From positions 310,001 through 374,000 of the forward strand of contig NZ_QWLD01000040.1 in assembly GCF_003600155.1 (NCBI RefSeq): 64,000 nucleotides of DNA, in the 5' to 3' direction. A model generated the notes under the pieces. That model was not told the DNA's origin. It did not search any database and was given only the letters and a program-made list of their open reading frames with translations. Position numbers and translations under genes: made by a program. Within the stretch, counting starts at the first letter, position 1; every line of letters begins with the position of its first letter. This document shows positions 25,371-35,456 of this stretch, piece by piece. Origin of the DNA: Nesterenkonia muleiensis. Its GTDB lineage: Bacteria > Actinomycetota > Actinomycetes > Actinomycetales > Micrococcaceae.

Positions 25371-25452
25371 CTTGGATAGAGTAGGTATGTCAAGTAGGCC
25401 GATTGAGCCGAGTGAAGAGGAATGTCCGCATTTCTCTTGCGAGGCGATTGAA

Positions 25453-25497
25453 GGCTGCTGGGGGTGGGTGCAGCCCATCCGCAGACAACGTCGTCTG
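25453..25497 (+). promoter_or_regulatory. Two dyads in the leader between rnpB and gap
   Basis: GGCTGC/GCAGCC (25453-25475, loop of 11) and CAGAC/GTCTG (25482-25497) lie just upstream of the gap start. The first could be the rnpB terminator, or both could be part of a gap leader. There is no T-tract. Confidence 0.35.
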
Positions 25498-25521
25498 AAG
25501 AGATAAGGACCTCAGCATTCC

Positions 25522-26979
25522 ATGTCCGCAGTGAGCAAGCACCTCAATGAATGGATCGACCGTGAAGCCCAGGCCGAGGCGATGATTCCTCTGGTCGGCC
25601 AGCTGTACCGGGAGAACAACGTCGTCACCGGGATCTACGGCCGCCAGCTGGTCAATCAGTCGGCCATCGACATCCTCAAGGCCCACCGCTTCGCCCGTCA
25701 GATCGATGAGGTGGAGCTGCCCATCTCGGAGACCCTGCCGCTGGTCCAGGCGCTGAACACCTTGGACCTGGGGGCGGCCAGCATTGACATCGCCCGGCTC
25801 AACAGCCGTTTCAAAGCCTCCGGAAGCACTGACGTTGAGGCATTCCTGCGTGAAGAGCTTGCCGACGTCGTCGGGAAGAAGGGCCAGGGGCGCGCCGAGC
25901 CGCAGGACGTGGTGCTTTACGGCTTCGGGCGCATCGGTCGTCTGCTGGCACGCATCATGGTCGGCCATGCCTCCTCGGCCACCGGGCTGAGGCTGCGGGC
26001 GATTGTGGTGCGACCAGCCGGGTCCAAGGACAGTGACCGGCACAAGGATCTGGCCAAGCGCGCATCCCTGCTGCGCCGGGACTCCGTGCACGGACCTTTC
26101 GCCGGCTCCATCCGGGTGGACCAGCAGAACAGCGCGATCATCGCCAACGGCACTTACATCAAAGTCATTTACGCCAGCGGACCGGAGGAGGTCGACTACA
26201 CCGCCCACGGCATCGAAGACGCGGTGGTGGTGGACAACACCGGCATGTGGCGCGATGAAGAAGGTTTGGGCAAGCACCTGAGCTCCACGGGCACTTCCCG
26301 GGTGCTGCTGACCGCCCCGGGCAAGGGCGACATTAAGAATATCGTCTACGGGGTCAACCACACCGGGATCACCGCCGAGGACAAGCTGCTCTCAGCAGCC
26401 AGCTGCACCACCAACGCCATCACACCGGTGGCCAAGCTGATGCAGGACGAGTACGGGATCGACCATGGGCATGTGGAGACTGTGCACTCCTACACCAATG
26501 ATCAGAATCTCATCGACAACTTCCACAAGGGCGAGCGGCGCGGGCGCTCGGCAGCCCTGAACATGGTGTTGACCGAAACCGGTGCGGCCAAGGCGGTGGC
26601 CAAGGCGCTTCCGGAGCTGGCTGGAAAGCTCTCCGGGAATGCGATCCGTGTCCCCACCCCGGATGTCTCCATGGCAATCCTGAACCTGGAGCTGGAGCGC
26701 GAGACCACCAAGGAGGCGCTCAACACCTTCCTGCGGCGCGAGTCCCTGGAAGGATCGCTGCACTCCCAGGTGGACTACATCGACTCTGCGGAGGTGGTCT
26801 CCACCGATTTCGTCGGCTCCACAGCGGCCGGAGTGGTCGACGGACTCGCGACCATCGTCAACGGCAGGCAGGCCATCCTCTACGTCTGGTATGACAACGA
26901 ATACGGGTACTCGGCCCAGGTGGTGCGGGTACTGGAGCACATTGCCCAGTCCGAGCCGATGAAGTATCCGCGGATCTGA
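25522..26979 (+). CDS. Glyceraldehyde-3-phosphate dehydrogenase, long N-terminally extended form (GapB-like)
   Basis: 485 residues against about 335 for standard GAPDH. The extra N-terminal 125 residues are helical, then comes the Rossmann motif GFGRIGR (134-140). The catalytic cysteine is C295 in ASCTTNAITP, with the active-site HSYTNDQNLIDN and C-terminal WYDNEYGYSAQV intact. The length matches Corynebacterium glutamicum GapB, a 480-residue enzyme with a gluconeogenic, NADPH-forming bias. The gene stands alone, without pgk or tpi, which fits that second-GAPDH type rather than the glycolytic gap operon. AAGGA 12 bases upstream is the best ribosome site. Confidence 0.9.
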   Translation: MSAVSKHLNEWIDREAQAEAMIPLVGQLYRENNVVTGIYGRQLVNQSAIDILKAHRFARQIDEVELPISETLPLVQALNTLDLGAASIDIARLNSRFKASGSTDVEAFLREELADVVGKKGQGRAEPQDVVLYGFGRIGRLLARIMVGHASSATGLRLRAIVVRPAGSKDSDRHKDLAKRASLLRRDSVHGPFAGSIRVDQQNSAIIANGTYIKVIYASGPEEVDYTAHGIEDAVVVDNTGMWRDEEGLGKHLSSTGTSRVLLTAPGKGDIKNIVYGVNHTGITAEDKLLSAASCTTNAITPVAKLMQDEYGIDHGHVETVHSYTNDQNLIDNFHKGERRGRSAALNMVLTETGAAKAVAKALPELAGKLSGNAIRVPTPDVSMAILNLELERETTKEALNTFLRRESLEGSLHSQVDYIDSAEVVSTDFVGSTAAGVVDGLATIVNGRQAILYVWYDNEYGYSAQVVRVLEHIAQSEPMKYPRI

Positions 26980-27000
26980 CTCCCGCGGTGGTAGTTTCAA

Positions 27001-28734
27001 GTGGTGCCCAGTCTCGCCACCGCTGAGAGCGACGCTGAGAAGCTCCACCTGAGGTCGCCGGGAGTCCGGCGTGCCCTCATCCAGGGGTTCCTCGGCTCAT
27101 CTCTGGTGCTCTTCGGCTCCTTCGGAGTCGGCTGGCTGGCCAATGCCGCCGACATCAACCGGTGGTCCTGGATCATTCCGCTGCGGACCGAACCCTGGGG
27201 CGTCAGCCTCACCACAGTGGCACTGACCCTGGGCTGCTGGGTGATGTTCCACGCCTGGCTGCTGCTGGGCCGGGCCCTGCGCGAAGCAGACCGGAAGGCG
27301 TGGCGGCCCGGCAGTCTGCGGATCGTCAATATCGCCACTGCGGTCTGGTCAGTGCCCCACGTGTTCTGCCTGCCGATCTTCTCCCGGGACGTCTACGCCT
27401 ATCTCAACCAGGGCCGGTTGGTCCTGGCGGGCAGGGACCCCTACCAGGAGGGGGTCTCCCAGCTGGACAACTGGTTCCACTTCGGCACCGACCCCATGTG
27501 GGCTCAATCCGAAACCCCCTATGGGCCGATGTTCCTCTGGATCGAGGCTGCGGTGATGTGGGTGACCAACAACCATGTCGAGGCAGCGGTCTTCCTGTTC
27601 CGGCTGGCGTGTGTGGCAGGCGTGGTGCTGATCATGATCTACGTGCCCAAACTGGCCCGGCACTACGGGGTGCACGGCGGCAGGGCCCAATGGCTGGCCT
27701 GCGCCAATCCGCTGTTCATCATCAGCTTCATCTCCAGTGCTCACAACGACGCGCTGATGATGGGCTTCGCACTGGCCGGGATCTACGCCGCAGCCACCGC
27801 GGACCGGCACTGGTCCCGCGGTGTGCTGGCCGCGGTGCTGGTCACCGTCTCGGTGGGCATGAAGATCATCTCCTTGGTCCTGCTGCCCTTCATCGGGCTG
27901 CTCTGGGCCGCGCATCTGATCGCCGCGCGTCCGCAGCTTAACCCCTGGATCTGGCGGTTCGCCGCCTGGTTCGCCACCGCGAGCATCGCCGGGGCCATTC
28001 TGTTGGTGGTGGGATGGATCAACGGCTACGGGCTGCGCTGGCTAATGGTGCTCGCCGGCACCGGAGACACCGGGAAGTCCTTCTGGTCACCGTTGGGGAT
28101 CGCCGACGATGCGCTCACCAACACTCTCCACGCACTGGGCCAGGACGCCAGCTGGACGCTGGACACCCTGCGAGTGATCGGCCGGCTCGCCAGCGTGCTG
28201 ATCGTGCTGGTATTGATGTTCTTCGGGCGTGACAGGCAGATCATGTCCCGGATGACCCTGGCCTTCACCGCGCTGGTGGTGCTCTCCCCGATCATCCACC
28301 CCTGGTACCTGCTCTGGCTGCTTCCACTGTTCGCCATCAACGGCATCCGCAATGACTGGCAGACCAAATGGGTGGTGTTCACCGTCGCGTTCTTCCTCTG
28401 CTACGGCGCCCAGGACCAGCTCTCGGTCTGGGAGTTCCTGGATCTGGATGAGCAGATGCTGCAGCTGTCACTGGTGACCTCGGTGCTGTGCATGACCCTC
28501 ATCGCGCTGCTGCCCTCCTCGCGCTGGGTCTGGGCCGGCGGGTGGTTCGCCGCGCCCATCTACCTGCGTCTGCCCGGGCTGGGCCGGACCTACATGCTGC
28601 ACACCTTCGACCGGATCAGACTGACCTCGACTCCCAGCGGAGGCACACAGACGACGACGGCGCCCCAGACGGCCGAACAGCTGCACACCGGGGCACTGCC
28701 GGCCACCGATGCGGAGCAGGAGGTGCGGCGGTGA
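27001..28734 (+). CDS. Polyprenol-phosphomannose-dependent mannosyltransferase-like membrane protein (MptA/MptB family)
   Basis: 577 residues, starting at GTG 27001, with about 12-13 membrane helices. GT-C signatures are FSRDVYAYLNQG with the acidic residue near the first extracytoplasmic loop, ETPYGPMFLWIEAA, and SAHNDALMMGFALAG. The fold and these motifs match MptA/MptB alpha-1,6-mannosyltransferases that extend lipomannan-type glycolipids from polyprenyl-phosphate mannose on the outer face of the membrane. The 45-residue cytosolic tail is Thr-rich. It overlaps the next gene by 4 bases (GTGA) and heads an envelope operon of three genes. Confidence 0.85.
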   Translation: MVPSLATAESDAEKLHLRSPGVRRALIQGFLGSSLVLFGSFGVGWLANAADINRWSWIIPLRTEPWGVSLTTVALTLGCWVMFHAWLLLGRALREADRKAWRPGSLRIVNIATAVWSVPHVFCLPIFSRDVYAYLNQGRLVLAGRDPYQEGVSQLDNWFHFGTDPMWAQSETPYGPMFLWIEAAVMWVTNNHVEAAVFLFRLACVAGVVLIMIYVPKLARHYGVHGGRAQWLACANPLFIISFISSAHNDALMMGFALAGIYAAATADRHWSRGVLAAVLVTVSVGMKIISLVLLPFIGLLWAAHLIAARPQLNPWIWRFAAWFATASIAGAILLVVGWINGYGLRWLMVLAGTGDTGKSFWSPLGIADDALTNTLHALGQDASWTLDTLRVIGRLASVLIVLVLMFFGRDRQIMSRMTLAFTALVVLSPIIHPWYLLWLLPLFAINGIRNDWQTKWVVFTVAFFLCYGAQDQLSVWEFLDLDEQMLQLSLVTSVLCMTLIALLPSSRWVWAGGWFAAPIYLRLPGLGRTYMLHTFDRIRLTSTPSGGTQTTTAPQTAEQLHTGALPATDAEQEVRR

Positions 28735-30227
28735 AGCGCGCTGCCACGAATGGTGTCCCTGCCAGGCACTGGCTGGTGCTGGCAGTGGTCATGTCTGCAG
28801 CCGCAGCGCTCTACCTGGCCCATTCGTTCCTCCGGTTCCGGAACTTTGAAGCCCGCGGCTACGATCTGGGGATCTTCGACCAGGCGGTACGCGCCTACTC
28901 GGAGTTCCAGGCTCCCCTCTCACCGATCAAGGGAGAGGACTTCCACCTGCTCGGTGATCACTTCCACCCGGTCATCGCGGTGCTGGCTCCGTTGTACTGG
29001 ATCTGGGATGACCCCCGGATGCTCAACATCGCCTTGGTCATGCTGCTGGTCTCGGCAGCTGTTCCGGTGTACCTGGTGGTGCGCGGCTGGTTCAGCCATC
29101 GGGTCGGGCTGCTGGCGGCTGTGGCGCTGCTGGTCTGGTGGCCGTTTCAGGCGTTCATCAACTGGGACTTCCACGAGATCGCCTTTGCGGTGCCGATCAT
29201 CGGCTGGGTCATCTGGTGTATTGAGCGTGAGCGCCCGTGGACTGCGGTGGTGCTGTCCTCAGTGCTGCTGCTGGTGCGGGAGGATATGGGCGCTACATGC
29301 GTGGCCATCGCCGCTGTGCTGCTGGTCAAGCGGTACTGGGCTCCAGCCGCAGTCCTGGCAGCCGCTGGGGCGGCGGGGCTCTGGCTGGCTGTCGCTGTGA
29401 TCATCCCGCATTTCGCACCTGACGGAGAATTCAGCTACTGGGACTACACGGCGTTGGGGCCCACGGCCTCGGCCGCAGCGGTCTTCCTGCTGACCCAGCC
29501 GTGGAGCGCACTGCCGCTGCTGGTGGACCATCCGCTGAAGATCGCGCTGCTGAGCGCACACCTGCTGCCTCTGTGGCTGTTGCCGCTGCTCTCGCCCTAT
29601 ACGCTGATCGGCCTGCCGATGCTGCTCTCCCGGCTGCTCAACGACCGGCTGACCGTCTGGGGGTTGGTCTACCACTACGACGCAGCCCTGGGGCTGATCC
29701 TGCTGCTGGCGGCCTTCGACACTCTGCGCCGGATGCGCGGTCGCAGAAGCCGCGGCCGCGCAGAGTACCGCCCCGCCGTGATCCTCCCGGCAGGCATGAT
29801 CCTGCTCTCCGTGCTGGGCGGGGTCGTCTTTCAGCTCGCTGCCGAGCGTGAGCACCAGATCTTCCCGCTGCACTGGACCTACACGGGGCAGAACTGGCAG
29901 CTGCCAGAACGTGCCGAAGCTCACCAGCGGGCTGTTGATCTGATCCCGGACGGAGCCTGCGTGGAGGCTGCTGACACCGCTGCGCCGCATCTGACTCACC
30001 GAGCCCATGTGGGGCTGGCCGGCACACTCGACGAGGTCCGAGTGGACTGGATGATCATCGATGCCGAGGCTCAGGAGCTGGGCGGTTCGGATCCGCTGAG
30101 CCCGGAGCAAGCCTTTGACCGGGCCGAGCGGCTGGGTTTTGAGACCATCAGCGCTGACGATGACGGACTGTGGGTTCTGCACCGTGACACGTCCAACGGT
30201 GCGGTGTGCACTGAGCATCTGGAGTAG
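28731..30227 (+). CDS. DUF2079 membrane protein (putative GT-C glycosyltransferase)
   Basis: 498 residues from GTG 28731, which overlaps the previous stop (GTGA). About 10 membrane helices. The DUF2079 signatures are FEARGYDLGIFDQAVRAYS near the N-terminus, GDHFHPVIAVLAPLYWI, and NWDFHEIAF, then a soluble C-terminal domain of about 120 residues (from 375) outside the membrane. DUF2079 proteins resemble GT-C enzymes with acidic residues in the first loop, so a polyprenyl-phosphate sugar is a likely donor; the acceptor is unknown. It lies between a mannosyltransferase and an acyltransferase gene and so probably works on the same envelope polymer or glycolipid. Confidence 0.85.
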   Translation: MKRAATNGVPARHWLVLAVVMSAAAALYLAHSFLRFRNFEARGYDLGIFDQAVRAYSEFQAPLSPIKGEDFHLLGDHFHPVIAVLAPLYWIWDDPRMLNIALVMLLVSAAVPVYLVVRGWFSHRVGLLAAVALLVWWPFQAFINWDFHEIAFAVPIIGWVIWCIERERPWTAVVLSSVLLLVREDMGATCVAIAAVLLVKRYWAPAAVLAAAGAAGLWLAVAVIIPHFAPDGEFSYWDYTALGPTASAAAVFLLTQPWSALPLLVDHPLKIALLSAHLLPLWLLPLLSPYTLIGLPMLLSRLLNDRLTVWGLVYHYDAALGLILLLAAFDTLRRMRGRRSRGRAEYRPAVILPAGMILLSVLGGVVFQLAAEREHQIFPLHWTYTGQNWQLPERAEAHQRAVDLIPDGACVEAADTAAPHLTHRAHVGLAGTLDEVRVDWMIIDAEAQELGGSDPLSPEQAFDRAERLGFETISADDDGLWVLHRDTSNGAVCTEHLE

Positions 30228-30229
30228 TC

Positions 30230-31249
30230 TTGTCCTCCGTGAAATCCCAAGCCCCCCGGATGCAGTGGATGGACTTCCTGCGCGGGCTCTCCGTGCTGCT
30301 GGTTGTTGTGCTGCACGCTAACACCCACAACATCGCCGGAGCCAGTGTGGAATGGTGGTCCGAGGTCAACCGCCATCTGACTCCGTTCCGGATGCCGCTG
30401 CTGATGTTCATGTCCGGGATGCTGCTGCACCGCTCCTTGGCCAAGCCGCTGCCGATCTATATCTGGGGAAAGATCGCTGCCATCGCCTGGCCGCTGGTGG
30501 TGTGGATGTTCCTCTACGGGGCCTTTGTGCGCGGTGGGCTCGGTGTCCCGGAGAACATCATCGGGTATGTGCTCACCGGGGACTACCTGTGGTTCCTGAT
30601 GAGCCTGCTGCTGTGCTACACGGCCGCTCTGTCGTTCAAGCCGCTGATCACCCGGTTCCCCGCTGGACACCACTGGGGTTATCTGCTGGTGTTCGCCGCC
30701 ATGATCGGCACCTATGTCTCCACCGCCGCAGTGCACGGCGGACTGATCGGCAGCACCTTCTGGTATGGAGCTTTCTTCTTCCTCGGCGCGTGGGCCTTCC
30801 CCCATGTTCAGCGGTGGGTTAATGTGCCGTGGCTGCTGGTGCTGCCGCTGCTGGTGCTCACTGCCGTGTTGGCGAATATGGGAGTCGCCGACCGCAGTCT
30901 GCGTGTGGGTTCCCTCGCCGCCGCAGGTATCTCCGTGCTGGGAATCGCGGTCATCCTGTGGCTGGCTCCCAGACTGCCCCGCGGCCTCGCGGTGCGTTTC
31001 GTGGAGTGGTGCGGACGCTCCTCGGTGGTGGTCTATGTGGTCCACTTCCCGATCATCATTCTGCTGCGTGACCGTGTCTTTGCTCACATCGAGGTCACCA
31101 GCGGAGTCTACGTGCTGCTGATGACGGTGGTTTCGCTGGCGCTGACGGTGCTGATGGTCTGGGCGCGCCCCTGGACCAGCTGGCTCTATGTCAGCCCCGG
31201 CGCTGCGCGCGTGTCCGGTCGCCTGTCATCGGTCTCTGCTCGGCCCTGA
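30230..31249 (+). CDS. Acyltransferase-3 family membrane protein
   Basis: 339 residues, starting at TTG 30230, five bases after GGAG and 2 bases after the previous stop; GTG 30239 is the alternative. The acyltransferase-3 signature is MQWMDFLRGLSVLLVVVLHA with the conserved Arg and catalytic-type His, then FRMPLLMFMSGMLL. About ten helices follow, with HFPIIILLRD near the end. Such proteins O-acylate sugars or glycolipids using acyl-CoA from the cytosol. Position after an MptB-like and a DUF2079 gene suggests it decorates the polymer they build. Confidence 0.88.
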   Translation: MSSVKSQAPRMQWMDFLRGLSVLLVVVLHANTHNIAGASVEWWSEVNRHLTPFRMPLLMFMSGMLLHRSLAKPLPIYIWGKIAAIAWPLVVWMFLYGAFVRGGLGVPENIIGYVLTGDYLWFLMSLLLCYTAALSFKPLITRFPAGHHWGYLLVFAAMIGTYVSTAAVHGGLIGSTFWYGAFFFLGAWAFPHVQRWVNVPWLLVLPLLVLTAVLANMGVADRSLRVGSLAAAGISVLGIAVILWLAPRLPRGLAVRFVEWCGRSSVVVYVVHFPIIILLRDRVFAHIEVTSGVYVLLMTVVSLALTVLMVWARPWTSWLYVSPGAARVSGRLSSVSARP

Positions 31250-31318
31250 CGCCCCAGGGTCGGGCTTCGCCTGCCGGGTGCACGTGCGCTGACCTGCGCT
31301 GCGATAGTGTGGAGAATC

Positions 31319-33001
<1,683 letters not shown>

Positions 33002-33511
33002 TCACGGGGCGTTTTGCAGCGCAGGATCACCGTCCCATCCTCCGCCAACGGATGCGGTGGCGGGATGGTCCGGCACAGGTGCGGTACCGTCGTCGGAGGC
33101 CTCCTCAGTCTGCTCGGCGGAGGCCTGCTCCCCGGATTCTGCCTCGTGACGGTTGACCTTGGCGAACCGGCTGAGTCCGAATTTGAGGTCATGACCCACT
33201 GATTGGGCACTGATTTCCACCTCTGTTCCCGAGGTCGCTTTCTCCGAGTTCTCCCAGTGGCGGATCTTCGGACGGCCGAGGACCACCACGGCGTCGCCCT
33301 TGCTGATGGACTGCGCGACGTTCTCGGCGAAGGGTCCGAAGGCTGCCACGGTGTACCAGTTGGTCTCACCGGAGGCCCATTCTCCGGTAGTGCTGTTGCG
33401 CCAGCGCGGGGTGGAGGCCAGCCGGAAGGTGGTGACCTGGGTTCCAGATCCTGCGATCTTCAGTTCTGGGGTGGTGCCTGCAAAGCCGCGCACGGTGATG
33501 GATTCAGTCAT
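33002..33511 (-). CDS. ssb: Single-stranded DNA-binding protein
   Basis: 169 residues from ATG 33511 (MTESITVRGFAG). ATG 33520 has AAGGAG only 2 bases away, whereas 33511 has 11 bases and fits the family start better. The OB fold shows TTFRLASTPRW, NWYTVAAFGPFAENV and GDAVVVLGRP. The tail after residue 115 is Glu/Ala-rich; the classical acidic C-terminal tip (DDDIPF) is absent and the protein ends PALQNAP. This suggests a secondary SSB or a divergent one. It covers single-stranded DNA during replication, repair or competence. Confidence 0.9.
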   Translation of the reverse strand: MTESITVRGFAGTTPELKIAGSGTQVTTFRLASTPRWRNSTTGEWASGETNWYTVAAFGPFAENVAQSISKGDAVVVLGRPKIRHWENSEKATSGTEVEISAQSVGHDLKFGLSRFAKVNRHEAESGEQASAEQTEEASDDGTAPVPDHPATASVGGGWDGDPALQNAP

Positions 33512-33755
33512 GATGGCCATTGCTCCTTGTTCCACGGCCGGACTCAGATTAGGGGGCTGCAGACCGGCCGTGGTCGGAGTCCGCAGCTCATACAGAAGAG
33601 TCTGCCGGCCCGCGCAGCGGGGTGCACCACCTGTTCGGGAACCTGTGAAGAGCCCGGCGTGTTTTCATCAGCCGCGCGGCCCTGGGGAAAACTCTGGGAC
33701 TGGCCCGACCGACAGAATGCAGGCCACCGTAAAGCAGAAGTGTCTCCGAGCCCAG

Positions 33756-34397
33756 CTAGAGAGCCCTGGTGAGGATGAATCCGCCCACAGAGCTCAGCCG
33801 CACCCAGTTGCCGTGGATGTGCACATTAGTGACGGCGTCGTCGTGCTGTGCCAGAAACCCCAGGGACAGCGCACCGAAGGCCGCACCGGCCGGCACATTG
33901 TGATCCATGGGCCGGCTCCACACCCGTTCACGCACCTGCTCCACCACATGGGCGCCCGCAGACTGAGGGACTGCTTCGGCCACCTCTGCGATGCCTGTCT
34001 CAGCAGCTTCGCGCAGCACCGAGTCCGGCACATCGCCTGCCAGCTCCCAGCCGGTGCGCGGGGGAGTCACCGCAGCCCACGGCACATTGATCCGGCTGGG
34101 TGGCAGCGGCAGATGCACCTCGGCCGGGTTCATCCGGGCCAGCCTTTCGGTGATGGAGGCCAGCTCCACGGTGGCATCGGCTTCAGAGGGCTCGGCCAGC
34201 GCCATGGTGCGCAGCCCCAGCACCGCGGGGATGCGGGAGGTCAGTGTGGAGGGTGTCATCACCGGCAGCCAGGCGGCCAGCACCATCCCGGCGGCCTGAA
34301 GCCGGATGCCGTGTTCATTGACGCGTTGACCGCGTCGGATGTAGGTGCGAAGGTCCTGAAGGGTTGCCGCTTCGGCAAAGTGCAGGTACTGGGTCAT
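33756..34397 (-). CDS. Conserved-type protein of unknown function next to tesB
   Basis: 213 residues, starting MTQYLHFAEAATLQDL. No membrane helix or signal peptide. A mostly helical N-terminal half includes LRTYIRRGQRVNEHGIRLQAAG, read partly here, with a C-terminal part ending VRLSSVGGFILTRAL. Function is not recognised. It is divergent from tesB with only 45 bases between starts, so the two share a promoter region. The 244 bases between its end and the ssb start hold no gene; a TAATCT there could be the ssb -10. Confidence 0.7.
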   Translation of the reverse strand: MTQYLHFAEAATLQDLRTYIRRGQRVNEHGIRLQAAGMVLAAWLPVMTPSTLTSRIPAVLGLRTMALAEPSEADATVELASITERLARMNPAEVHLPLPPSRINVPWAAVTPPRTGWELAGDVPDSVLREAAETGIAEVAEAVPQSAGAHVVEQVRERVWSRPMDHNVPAGAAFGALSLGFLAQHDDAVTNVHIHGNWVRLSSVGGFILTRAL

Positions 34398-34442
34398 AGG
34401 ATATTCATTGTGTCATGCAGTTCACCCCAGAAGGAGCCCTCG

Positions 34443-35456
34443 ATGACCGAAGGCCAGTACCGGACCCCCACCCCTGATGAGGCGGTCGCCCGTCTGGTCG
34501 GGATGCTGGACCTGGAAGCGCTCCCGGACGACGGCGGTTCTGAGGACCGGTTCCTGGCACCGGTGTTCGAGCAGGCGTTCTGGCGTGTTTTCGGCGGGCA
34601 GGTGCTGGCTCAGGCGACCACCGCAGCCATGCGCACGGTGGCTCCGGAGCGTGCTGTGCATTCGGTGCACGGGTATTTTCTGCGGCCCGGGGACGCCACC
34701 AAGCCCATCGAGGTACGGGTTGAGCGGCTGCGCGACGGCGGCTCATTCTCCGCGCGGAGGTCCCAGGCCCATCAAGACGGCACACCGATTCTGTCGATGA
34801 TCGCCAGTTTCCAGAAACCATCAGGAGGTCTGGCCCATCAGGATCCCATGCCCTCCTCGATTCCGGCTCCCGAGGAGCTCCCGGCGCCGGAGGAGCTGCT
34901 GGGTCATGTGGACCATCCGATCATGCGCGAATGGGGCCGTGGCCGGCCCTTCGAGCTGCGGCACATCGATAGGCCCCTCTACCTGGAGGCAGACCGAGAG
35001 AGGCGGCCCACATCGGCGGTGTGGATGAAGACCAAGGCCCCTCTACCTGATGATCCCAATGTGCACCGGGCGGCGATCCTCTACGCCTCCGACTACACAC
35101 TGCTGGAGCCGGTTCTGCGGCAGCACGGCTATTACTGGGCCAAGCCGGGGATGAAGATCGCCTCCCTGGATCACGCCATGTGGTGGCACCGTCAGGCACG
35201 TGCTGACCAGTGGCTGCTCTATATCAAGGAGAGCCCCTCGGCGCAGAGCTCGCGGGGTCTGGGCACCGGCTCCATCTACACCCGCAGCGGCGAACTGGTG
35301 GCCACCGTGGCGCAGGAGGGCATGATCCGCCCTCCGCAGGGCCTGAAGTCTCTGTTGCGGGAGAGGGTGCAGAAGCGGGCGGTGGCTGCCGGCGGTACGC
35401 AGAGGGAGCTCAACCAGAAGTACAAGACTGCTTGGCGCTCACGCTACATGCGTTGA
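34443..35456 (+). CDS. tesB: Acyl-CoA thioesterase II
   Basis: 337 residues from ATG 34443, with AAGGAG 7 bases upstream. The double hot-dog fold is seen from FGGQVLAQATTAAMRT, VHSVHGYFLRPGD, a second half with ASDYTLLEPVLRQHG holding the catalytic Asp, and SLDHAMWWH. It hydrolyses acyl-CoAs to free acids and CoA. The frame stays open for 381 codons upstream, running antisense through two other genes; that is a GC-rich shadow. Its 3' end overlaps convergent mshA by 13 bases. Confidence 0.93.
   Translation: MTEGQYRTPTPDEAVARLVGMLDLEALPDDGGSEDRFLAPVFEQAFWRVFGGQVLAQATTAAMRTVAPERAVHSVHGYFLRPGDATKPIEVRVERLRDGGSFSARRSQAHQDGTPILSMIASFQKPSGGLAHQDPMPSSIPAPEELPAPEELLGHVDHPIMREWGRGRPFELRHIDRPLYLEADRERRPTSAVWMKTKAPLPDDPNVHRAAILYASDYTLLEPVLRQHGYYWAKPGMKIASLDHAMWWHRQARADQWLLYIKESPSAQSSRGLGTGSIYTRSGELVATVAQEGMIRPPQGLKSLLRERVQKRAVAAGGTQRELNQKYKTAWRSRYMR

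Noticed and set aside
33300-34442. 381 in-frame open codons upstream of tesB
   Set aside because: The stretch runs antisense through ssb and the 33756-34397 gene; ATG 34443 has a proper ribosome site and matches the family length. GC-rich DNA often leaves such open shadows.
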